Below, in pieces: positions 48,192-54,390 of a stretch of 64,000 nucleotides of DNA. The stretch's first letter is position 1, and each line of letters begins with the position of its first letter. The notes beneath the pieces were generated by a model. That model did no database searches and was not told the DNA's origin. It saw nothing but the letters and a program-made list of their open reading frames with translations. This DNA comes from an uncultured Bacteroidota bacterium (GTDB lineage Bacteria > Bacteroidota > Bacteroidia > Flavobacteriales > TMED113), in the NCBI GenBank assembly GCA_902520385.1, contig CABYOB010000002.1, positions 12,029-76,028 of the forward strand, written 5' to 3'. Made by a program: the position numbers and the translations under genes.

Positions 48192-48716
48192 TTATTTTTT
48201 TAAGAAATCCTTATACAAATAACTTGGCTGAATACCTCTATTTGCTTGATATTTTCCACTTTTATATTCTTCATAATCGCCATCAATAGTATGAAAATAT
48301 ATTTGACATATTTCAACATTTGGATAAATGACTAAAGGTTGAACAACAAATATCTCTAGCGTCCAGAATCCTTCAAAACCTACATCTCCAAATCCTGCAG
48401 TAATGTGTACAAACATTCCTAATCTCCCTATACTACTTCTTCCTTCCAACATGGGTACAAATTTTTTAGTTTTTGTATACTCTAATGTTCTACCTAAATA
48501 TAATTTACCTGGCTCTAAAAGAAGGCCCTTTTCAGGTATTATTATTTTTGTTGTTTGATTTTCTAACTTCATATCTAAAGGAGTTTTATTATAGATAAGT
48601 AACTCGTCATGAAGTTTTAAGTTGTAACTATTTGGATTTAACTGTTTTTCATTATAAGGTTCAATAATGATGTCATTATTAATGTGTTCCGCTATTTTTT
48701 TTCCACTTAAAATCAT
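48192..48716 (-). CDS. dcd: dCTP deaminase
   Basis: The 174-residue trimeric enzyme makes dUTP from dCTP for thymidylate synthesis. Family motifs are MILSGKKIAEHI, the NPNSYNLKLH segment, MLEGRSSIGRLGMFVHITAGFGDVGFEG and the catalytic Glu in GFWTLEI. It ends 1 base from ggt, in convergent orientation. Its 5' side faces the small-RNA promoter at 48776. Confidence 0.94.
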   Translation of the reverse strand: MILSGKKIAEHINNDIIIEPYNEKQLNPNSYNLKLHDELLIYNKTPLDMKLENQTTKIIIPEKGLLLEPGKLYLGRTLEYTKTKKFVPMLEGRSSIGRLGMFVHITAGFGDVGFEGFWTLEIFVVQPLVIYPNVEICQIYFHTIDGDYEEYKSGKYQANRGIQPSYLYKDFLKK

Positions 48717-48775
48717 TAATTAATAGATTAAAAAACCAAATCATATTAAATATATAAATATTTTTAAGAAAGTTT

Positions 48776-48806
48776 TTTGTTTATATCAAAATAAAGTATA
48801 GATTTG
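48776..48806 (+). promoter_or_regulatory. Consensus Bacteroidota promoter for the candidate small RNA
   Basis: TTTG (48776-48779), 19 bases, then TAGATTTG (48799-48806) match the -33 TTTG / -7 TAnnTTTG consensus with its ideal spacing. Transcription should start near 48813 on the plus strand. There is no plus-strand gene until 51125, so it is not a promoter for a nearby protein gene. Confidence 0.7.
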
Positions 48807-48812
48807 CCCCCG

Positions 48813-48910
48813 ATTTATACATATATAGTATAACAAAATGGGGTATTTTCAAAGAGAGGACAGTACAGCCTCTCAATATAAAAAGCCATCTTTTAAGATG
48901 GCTTTTCTCT
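48813..48910 (+). ncRNA. Candidate small RNA of about 95-100 nt
   Basis: Between a consensus promoter and a strong hairpin terminator lie about 70 bases without an ORF. They contain a short dyad (TTATAC at 48815-48820 and GTATAA at 48828-48833), the motif AAAATGGGGTATT (48837-48849 region) and a hairpin GAGAGG (48854-48859) / CCTCTC (48869-48874). No match to 6S, 4.5S, tmRNA or a riboswitch was recognised by eye. The terminator also serves the DoxX gene on the other strand, so the promoter is the main argument. Confidence 0.5.
48881..48906. terminator. Bidirectional hairpin terminator (small RNA and DoxX gene)
   Basis: AAAAGCCATCTT (48881-48892) pairs with AAGATGGCTTTT (48895-48906), followed by CTCTTTTT on the plus strand and by TTTTTATATT on the minus strand. 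It lies 10 bases after the stop of the minus-strand DoxX-like gene. Confidence 0.85.
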
Positions 48911-48915
48911 TTTTA

Positions 48916-49371
48916 CTATAAAGACAAAAAATAAATTATTGTTGGAATAAATAACAAAATGCAGAGCACTGAAAATGGCTTGGGCCAATTTTCTTGTGAA
49001 TGCCATAAAGCAATTAAAATTAAAGGTATTTGAAAAAAAAGTCTAACTAACGTCTTTGATTTCTCTACATTTAAAATTTCTGGAAATTGATGCAAATATA
49101 TATTGGCAGGGAAAACAGCTATTAATAATACTACTAAACCTAAGCTCGAAATTCTTCTATATTTTTTAAATAATAAAAAGCCACCAAATAAAATTTCAAA
49201 AAACCCACTTATGTAAACTAATTCTAAATGAAATGGAAGATATGGGGGCATGATTAAAAGGAAAAAGTCTGGATCTAAAAAGTGTTTTAGTCCTATAGCA
49301 ATATATAAAATTGACATAATAACTATTGTACAATTTTTAATTATTTTAATAATATCTTTTTCCTTAATCAC
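48916..49371 (-). CDS. DoxX-family membrane protein
   Basis: This is a 151-residue protein with four hydrophobic helices. The segment MSILYIAIGLKHFLDPDFF and the FFEILFGGFLLF helix match the DoxX / DoxX-like family, whose functions are mostly unknown. It shares one base with the stop of the methyltransferase gene, so both are cotranscribed, probably with the B12-dependent regulator upstream. Confidence 0.82.
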   Translation of the reverse strand: MIKEKDIIKIIKNCTIVIMSILYIAIGLKHFLDPDFFLLIMPPYLPFHLELVYISGFFEILFGGFLLFKKYRRISSLGLVVLLIAVFPANIYLHQFPEILNVEKSKTLVRLFFQIPLILIALWHSQENWPKPFSVLCILLFIPTIIYFLSL

Positions 49372-49988
49372 TAATCAATTTTTTCGCAATAAAACACTAA
49401 AGTCCCAGACCAATTTTCTTTTGCCCCAAATTTATATGATTGTATGTTTTTAAACCCCGTATTTAACAAATTAGATTCCCACATGTCAATGGAAAGTGTT
49501 TGAAGTCCTAATTCTAAGTCTTTTCCCCAACTCAGTGAATCTTTATTTTCTAAATAATGATCTATTCCGAAAAGCATACATCCCCCTTTCTTTAAAATAT
49601 TTTTATAGATGTAATTAAGCACATAAATTGGGTCTTTGAAATAATAAAAAACCTCCATACTAAAAACTATATCAAACTGATCTTTATAATCCATTTTTTC
49701 AATATCTAATTGATAATAATGAGATTGTTTATCTCTTTTAATTGCTTTTTCAATCATTTTTTCTGCACCATCAATACCAACTGATTTAGTACAGTTTATG
49801 TAATCTCTCATCTTTTTGACTACCCAACCATTACCACAACCTATATCTATAAAAGAAAAATCATCGGAGAGCATCTTAGGCGGTATTAGCTCTAGCATTT
49901 TATTCACTGAATAAGAATGGTTTTTTTCCATGCCCTTATCCTTATTTTTATGAGCCCAATTATTAAATGTTTCAATAGCAGTTTTCAT
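49371..49988 (-). CDS. Class I SAM-dependent methyltransferase
   Basis: The 205-residue protein has the SAM-binding motif FIDIGCGNGWVVKKM (near residue 46), the acidic loop VGIDGAEKMIEKA and FDIVFSMEVFYYF, typical of Methyltransf_11/25 proteins. The substrate is unknown. It follows the MerR-type regulator after 71 bases and precedes DoxX directly. A position next to a light-type regulator hints at, but does not show, membership of that regulon. Confidence 0.85.
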   Translation of the reverse strand: MKTAIETFNNWAHKNKDKGMEKNHSYSVNKMLELIPPKMLSDDFSFIDIGCGNGWVVKKMRDYINCTKSVGIDGAEKMIEKAIKRDKQSHYYQLDIEKMDYKDQFDIVFSMEVFYYFKDPIYVLNYIYKNILKKGGCMLFGIDHYLENKDSLSWGKDLELGLQTLSIDMWESNLLNTGFKNIQSYKFGAKENWSGTLVFYCEKID

Positions 49989-50059
49989 TTTGAAAAAATA
50001 ATTTGATGTTTTTCAATTTAAATAAATAAAATCAACTTAAAGATTATTTTCAAGTTTAA

Positions 50060-50938
50060 CTATAACATTTTTAAAAAAGCATCAACACTTTCTATAAGGT
50101 CAATTTTCATTTCCTTAGTACAGATATCATTTAATTTATGATTTGCAACAACATAATTTTTACTTTTTGGAAAATATTTATTTATTGAGTCTGCTGTTGT
50201 TGAAATGTTTAATTTAGAGAAATTAGAAACAACAAAAAATAACGTGAAATCAATCTTAGTATTTTTTGCAATTTCATTTAATGCAAGTAATGGAACATTT
50301 GATCCTAAATATACTACATTATATCCGTGATTATGAAGTAAGTACCTAGTAAACAGAAGACCCATTTCGTGATGTTCATTCGGAGGAAGGAATAGTAGCC
50401 AGGTTTTGGAATCCTTATTTTTATATGTAGACTCTTCATCTATTTGCTTATACATTTTTTGTTTGAACATTTCCGATAAAAAATGTTCTTGAGCTGGGTT
50501 CATCTTGTTAGTCAACCAAAATAATCCAATTTTAGAAAAAGTAGGCAACATGATTTTCTTATATAAATCAATTGTTGTATACTTTTTTGTGGCTTCTGAA
50601 TATGTTTTATTAAAAGTGTCTGTATCAAATTTTAAAGCAGATTTAATAAAAGTATTTACACAATATTCATTAAAAGCATCCTTCTTTTTATAGCTAATAA
50701 GCTCAGAAAGTAAAATGTCAATTTCATCGTCATTTTTCTGAGATATTGAAGAGATTTTGTGACCGTTATCAATTAACAGTTTAGCATTAAGGGCCTTTAT
50801 TAATAATTCATCAGAATAAAATCTTATTTTCGACGAAGTCCTCTCTGCAATTAAGAAATTATACCTGTTCTCCCAAGTCCGCAATAATAATTTATTTATT
50901 CCTGTTATTTTTGAGAATTGATCAATGTTATAGCTCAT
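50060..50938 (-). CDS. CarH/LitR-type MerR regulator with B12-binding domain (probable light sensor)
   Basis: This is a 292-residue regulator. A MerR winged helix lies at residues 1-70 (IDQFSKITGINKLLLRTWENRYNFL), a four-helix bundle at about 90-170 and a cobalamin-binding Rossmann domain at about 178-290. The CarH signature W-x9-EH is W141...E151-H152, and the B12 motif ExHxxG is E188-x-H190-x-x-G193. In the CarH family adenosylcobalamin binding in the dark gives a DNA-binding tetramer that light breaks. The residue after the Trp is Leu142, where Thermus CarH has His132. It is divergent from the cupredoxin-fasciclin gene, with two 30-bp dyads in between. Confidence 0.9.
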   Translation of the reverse strand: MSYNIDQFSKITGINKLLLRTWENRYNFLIAERTSSKIRFYSDELLIKALNAKLLIDNGHKISSISQKNDDEIDILLSELISYKKKDAFNEYCVNTFIKSALKFDTDTFNKTYSEATKKYTTIDLYKKIMLPTFSKIGLFWLTNKMNPAQEHFLSEMFKQKMYKQIDEESTYKNKDSKTWLLFLPPNEHHEMGLLFTRYLLHNHGYNVVYLGSNVPLLALNEIAKNTKIDFTLFFVVSNFSKLNISTTADSINKYFPKSKNYVVANHKLNDICTKEMKIDLIESVDAFLKML

Positions 50939-51022
50939 ATAAAAAGTTTCTAATAATTAAAGCAAGCTGCTTTAAATTATCATTTATTAATAAATATTTA
51001 TCAAATTTAAAAAAAAATATGT

Positions 51023-51058
51023 TTTGTATAGTTTTTTTAAAAAAAAATTATACATTTG
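51023..51058 (+). promoter_or_regulatory. Promoter of the cupredoxin-fasciclin gene
   Basis: TACATTTG (51051-51058) fits the -7 consensus TAnnTTTG. TTTG at 51023-51026 is the likely -33 element, with a long 24-base spacer. The start site would be near 51065, 60 bases before the ATG at 51125. The promoter is overlaid by dyad copy 1. Confidence 0.5.
51025..51054. promoter_or_regulatory. 30-bp dyad TGTATA-N18-TATACA, copy 1 (proposed operator)
   Basis: TGTATA (51025-51030) and TATACA (51049-51054) flank T7-A9 tracts, forming an almost perfect palindrome. The right arm overlaps the -7 box TACATTTG (51051-51058) and the left arm overlaps the TTTG at 51023-51026. Binding here would block the fasciclin promoter. 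The adjacent divergent CarH-type gene is the obvious candidate regulator. Confidence 0.65.
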
Positions 51059-51069
51059 GGGAAATTATT

Positions 51070-51099
51070 TGTATAACATAAATTGCTTAAAGCTATACA
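51070..51099. promoter_or_regulatory. 30-bp dyad TGTATA-N18-TATACA, copy 2 (proposed operator)
   Basis: TGTATA (51070-51075) and TATACA (51094-51099) have the same 18-base spacing as copy 1, and the arms extend to TTTGTATA / TATACAAA. The spacer is unrelated to that of copy 1, so the arms and spacing are what is conserved. It lies in the transcribed leader of the fasciclin gene, 45 bases downstream of copy 1. Confidence 0.65.
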
Positions 51100-51124
51100 A
51101 AAAATTAACTTAAAAGATATAAAT

Positions 51125-52645
51125 ATGAAAAAAACTTTACTTAATATAATGACAATTTTTCTATGTCAGATTTTGATTAGTCAAACAAATCACACAATAA
51201 ATGCGGGTAGTTTTTACTATTCTCCGTCATCACTAACAATAAATCAAGGTGATATTGTCACTTGGATTAATGATGGAGGTTTACACGACGTTAATGGAGC
51301 TATTAACTCATTAAATGATGAACCTTACAATAATCCCGAATCATTTGACTCTCCATCAACTAATGAGGTGGGAGCTGTGATATATACTCATACATTTGAT
51401 ATCCCAGGAGAATATAATTATGATTGTTCAGTAGGTCTACACGCTCAAAATGGAATGGTTGGTCAAATAACTGTTTTACCAGCAACCAACACAGTAGTTG
51501 ATATTATTGTAGGTTCTGAAGACCATAATACATTAGAAACAGCAGTTATTGCAGCAGGCCTAGTTGATGCATTAAGCGGTGAGGGTCCTTTTACTGTATT
51601 TGCCCCTACTGATGATGCCTTTGATGCTCTTCCTGAGGGCACTTTAGACGCTGTGCTTGCTGATGTGGATTTATTAACATCTATTCTAACTCACCACGTT
51701 GCTTCTGGATCAGTAATGTCAACAGATTTATCAGATGGAATGATGGTAACTACGTTAAATGGAACAGAATTAATGGTTACTATTAACGATGACGGTGTAA
51801 TGATAGATAACGCAATGGTTACGGTAGCTAATATAATGGCTGATAATGGTGTTGTTCATGTAATTGATGCTGTATTAATTCCTGAAGATGGTTGCGAAAA
51901 TAATGATGATCAAATAGAAAATATTTTTGGCTCAATGTTTGTGACAGGTTGTGACACTCTAATTTCATACTTAATGTCAAATTACAATTATTCAGAATAT
52001 GAATCATGTAATTGGAATGGACAACCAATGTATGAACTAGGCACAACAATCTCATCAATATGTGAATGTTCATGTGAAGGGGTAGAAGAGGAAACTACAA
52101 CAGTAGTTGATATTATTGTAGGATCTGAAGACCATAATACATTAGAAACAGCAGTTATTACAGCAGGTCTAGTTGATGCATTAAGCGCTGAGGGTCCTTT
52201 TACTGTATTTGCTCCTACTGATGATGCTTTTGATGCTCTACCTGAGGGTACTTTAGATGCTGTACTTGCTGACATGGACTTATTAACATCTATTCTAACT
52301 CATCACGTTGCTTCCGGATCAGTAATGTCAACAGATTTATCAGATGGAATGATGGTAACCACCTTAAATGGAACAGAATTAATGGTTTCTATTAATGATA
52401 ACGGCGTAATGATTGATAACGCAATGGTTACTGTAGCTAATATAATGGCTGATAATGGTGTTGTTCACGTAATTGATGCTGTATTAATTCCTGAAACATC
52501 TTCTACACTTGAAAGTCAAAATTTCAATGAAGACAAGATTTTACATTATGTAGACTATTTAGGAAGAAAAACAAATTCTAATAGTGGATTATTAATTGAA
52601 ATATATGAATCAGGGAAAACTATAAAAAAATACTTAACTAAATAA
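51125..52645 (+). CDS. Secreted cupredoxin-fasciclin protein (cupredoxin, two FAS1 domains)
   Basis: The protein has 506 residues from the ATG at 51125, which begins a clear signal peptide (MKKTLLNIMTIFLCQILISQ). A plastocyanin-like domain at about 21-118 has the copper ligands His in GGLHDV and Cys, His, Met in CSVGLHAQNGM. Two FAS1 domains follow (about 124-254 and 327-457), almost identical to each other. The tail YLGRKTNSNSGLLIEIYESG-type end resembles the YDDGS sorting-like tails in this window. FAS1 domains mediate adhesion. It is divergent from the CarH-type regulator. Confidence 0.9.
   Translation: MKKTLLNIMTIFLCQILISQTNHTINAGSFYYSPSSLTINQGDIVTWINDGGLHDVNGAINSLNDEPYNNPESFDSPSTNEVGAVIYTHTFDIPGEYNYDCSVGLHAQNGMVGQITVLPATNTVVDIIVGSEDHNTLETAVIAAGLVDALSGEGPFTVFAPTDDAFDALPEGTLDAVLADVDLLTSILTHHVASGSVMSTDLSDGMMVTTLNGTELMVTINDDGVMIDNAMVTVANIMADNGVVHVIDAVLIPEDGCENNDDQIENIFGSMFVTGCDTLISYLMSNYNYSEYESCNWNGQPMYELGTTISSICECSCEGVEEETTTVVDIIVGSEDHNTLETAVITAGLVDALSAEGPFTVFAPTDDAFDALPEGTLDAVLADMDLLTSILTHHVASGSVMSTDLSDGMMVTTLNGTELMVSINDNGVMIDNAMVTVANIMADNGVVHVIDAVLIPETSSTLESQNFNEDKILHYVDYLGRKTNSNSGLLIEIYESGKTIKKYLTK
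51494..52495 (+). repeat. 393-bp FAS1 domain duplication (offset 609 bp)
   Basis: Bases 51494-51886 and 52103-52495 are colinear without gaps and nearly identical. They encode two FAS1 domains with only a few substitutions (for example A/T, G/A, V/M). The high DNA identity suggests recent duplication or gene conversion. The 216 bases between them encode a Cys-containing linker. Confidence 0.92.
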
Positions 52646-52652
52646 CAATAAC

Positions 52653-52734
52653 TTAATCTAGGCCTCACAATAAATTTTTCAAAATGGGGTATTCGTTAAA
52701 TGGTTTCTGTAACCAAATGTGAGGCTTAGATTAA
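52653..52734. other. 17-bp inverted repeat with 48-base loop (candidate RNA structure)
   Basis: Left arm TTAATCTAGGCCTCACA (52653-52669) and right arm TGTGAGGCTTAGATTAA (52718-52734) pair fully with one G-U. The loop contains AAAATGGGGTATT (52681-52693), also found in the candidate small RNA at 48837-48849, and a small hairpin GGTT-tctgt-AACC. It starts 7 bases after the fasciclin stop and ends 14 bases before the next start codon. It could be a terminator or attenuator, a processing site or a separate RNA. Confidence 0.6.
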
Positions 52735-52748
52735 ATATACCTTCAACT

Positions 52749-53075
52749 ATGAAAATTTTTGAAAAAAGTATCATCTTAATATCACTAGCTTTTTTATTTA
52801 CAGCTAGCTCTTTTTCTCAAATTGTCATTCCAAATAAATTAGAAAATCCAAATGAGAAAGTTTTGAAAAAAATAGAAAGATCTAAAATTTGGATAACCGG
52901 CCAGTGGGTTGAACAAAACAATAAATATATATGGAAAAATGGTTGCTGGAAAAACAAGCGACCAGGTTTTATTTTTTTACCTGGATATTGGAAGAAATTA
53001 AGTTCTGGCTGGACATGGATATCTGGATTTTGGAAAGAAATAAATATTGAAACATGGAATAAACTATACTCATGA
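52749..53075 (+). CDS. Small secreted protein with YxWxxGxW repeats
   Basis: The protein has 108 residues from the ATG at 52749; the frame is open upstream but would run through the hairpin arm. A signal peptide at residues 1-23 ends SSFSQ. Three Trp-rich units follow (WITGQWVEQNNKYIWKNGCW, FLPGYWKKLSSGWTW, ISGFWKEI), characteristic of the WXXGXW repeat family. Function unknown, probably periplasmic or surface. It is the first gene of the five-gene run that ends with the photolyase-like gene. Confidence 0.85.
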   Translation: MKIFEKSIILISLAFLFTASSFSQIVIPNKLENPNEKVLKKIERSKIWITGQWVEQNNKYIWKNGCWKNKRPGFIFLPGYWKKLSSGWTWISGFWKEINIETWNKLYS

Positions 53076-53084
53076 TTTATTTAA

Positions 53085-53492
53085 ATGAGTAGTGTATTAA
53101 TCAATATTATTTTAAATTCAATTCTATTGGGGATAATTTTATTAACCCAATTCGTTAATTACCCTTTGTTCAAAAAAATCAATAATGATTTCGTTTTCTA
53201 CCACGCTGACTATACTAATAGAATGAGTTATGTTGTGGCCCCTATTATGACCTTTGAGCTTTTAACGGTAACTATAATTTTTTTCAACAATCCTGTCACC
53301 AGCTTAACATTAATAATTTTACTAACGACAATTTTAATTTGGGCAAGTACATTCTTCATTCAAGTGCCAATCCATAATAAAATAGGATATAAAAAAGATA
53401 TACACAAAATCAACAGATTAATTAAATCTAATTTAATTAGAACCTCTTTGTGGTCTGTTAAATTAATTTTTTCAATATTACTTTTTTTATAA
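53085..53492 (+). CDS. DUF1772-like membrane protein
   Basis: This 135-residue integral membrane protein has four hydrophobic helices. The segment LLTQFVNYPLFKKI, the central helix pair and FFIQVPIHNKIG resemble DUF1772 / anthrone oxygenase-like proteins. The biochemical role in bacteria is unknown. The last base of its TAA is the first base of the next start codon (TAATG), so they are cotranscribed. Confidence 0.75.
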   Translation: MSSVLINIILNSILLGIILLTQFVNYPLFKKINNDFVFYHADYTNRMSYVVAPIMTFELLTVTIIFFNNPVTSLTLIILLTTILIWASTFFIQVPIHNKIGYKKDIHKINRLIKSNLIRTSLWSVKLIFSILLFL

Positions 53493-53914
53493 TGATTATA
53501 AACACAACGCACTTAGATAATGAAAAAAAAATTCTCATACAGAGTTTAGTTGGAGATAGCATTTCTATATGGGAGAGTTTGTTTATTAAAAGAAAAGGGT
53601 CCCATAGAATGATTATAAATACTCTAAGTGAAAATTTTAATAACTATTTTAAAAAATATAACGACTTACTTTATGCCAACATTGAACTAAGGGAAAAGGG
53701 TATTATAATTAGAATATCTGCTAATCTTGAAAGTGTTTCATGGATTATACCTTTCTATAAACTAACTATTTTTAATAGTAATTATTTTAGTATATACTCC
53801 GATGATAATTTTATGAAATTTAAAAAAGATAAATACTATTCAATAAATAAAAAATTCATCGAATCCTTGATGAACGAAAAAGCCTTCTATATAAATAAAT
53901 TTAGCGCCAATTGA
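53492..53914 (+). CDS. Hypothetical protein of the photolyase-like operon
   Basis: This is a 140-residue soluble protein with no signal peptide, membrane segment or motif that I recognise. An N-terminal helical part (residues 1-60) is followed by strand-rich sequence (LLYANIELREKGIIIRISANL, IIPFYKLTIFN). It overlaps both neighbours (1 base upstream, 4 bases downstream with the flavin reductase TTG), so it belongs to the operon and probably acts in the same process. No function proposed. Confidence 0.8.
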   Translation: MIINTTHLDNEKKILIQSLVGDSISIWESLFIKRKGSHRMIINTLSENFNNYFKKYNDLLYANIELREKGIIIRISANLESVSWIIPFYKLTIFNSNYFSIYSDDNFMKFKKDKYYSINKKFIESLMNEKAFYINKFSAN

Positions 53915-54390
53915 AAAGAGTTTGGAACATATCTAATACAGCAATTTATAGTTTAATTTCTTTTGACAAAAACAACGCTCCTAATATTAATATATGTTCC
54001 TATGTAAGCGTTGTTAGCTTAAAGCCCAAATTGTATTTAGTAGCAATTGAAAAAACCAGCAAGACTCATGAAAATCTTTCTGAAAACAGTTTTTGTGTAT
54101 TACAAATACTTAGTTCTGATAATATTTCAATTGTGAAATACGTTGGCAAAAAAAGCGGGCGGAAAACTGATAAAATAAATTACTTGAAAAAAAGAAATTT
54201 ACTAGCATTATGGCAAAATAAAGAAATACTCAAAAAGTCATCTGGTATTATTTTCCTAAATAAAATAGACACATTAGAAACAATCGGTGACCACACGCTA
54301 TTTATTTTTGAAATCCAAAAGTCAAAAACAATTAATGAATACAATATTTTAACTTTTAACAAGTTGATTGAAAATAAAGTAATTTTATGA
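53911..54390 (+). CDS. Flavin reductase-like FMN-binding split-barrel protein
   Basis: This is a 159-residue member of the flavin reductase / split-barrel FMN-binding fold. PNINICSYVSVVSLKPKLYLVAI and the following helix SKTHENLSENSFCVLQIL are typical, with VKYVGKKSGRKTDK and FLNKIDTLETIGDHTLFIFEI downstream. It starts with TTG (TTGA overlap with the previous stop) and ends in an ATGA overlap with the photolyase-like gene. It may supply reduced flavin or bind FMN in the light-response operon. Confidence 0.82.
   Translation: MKRVWNISNTAIYSLISFDKNNAPNINICSYVSVVSLKPKLYLVAIEKTSKTHENLSENSFCVLQILSSDNISIVKYVGKKSGRKTDKINYLKKRNLLALWQNKEILKKSSGIIFLNKIDTLETIGDHTLFIFEIQKSKTINEYNILTFNKLIENKVIL

Noticed and set aside
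48815..48833. TTATAC / GTATAA dyad at the start of the candidate small RNA as an operator of the CarH-type regulator
   Set aside because: The arms differ from TGTATA/TATACA in sequence and spacing. It was kept only as part of the RNA description.
51083..51124. TTG start at 51083 for the fasciclin protein
   Set aside because: It would place polar residues before the signal peptide and overlap dyad copy 2. The ATG at 51125 begins a clean signal peptide.
52708..52741. TGTAAC ... TATACC as a fourth copy of the 30-bp dyad
   Set aside because: Each arm has a mismatch and the span is 34 instead of 30 bases.
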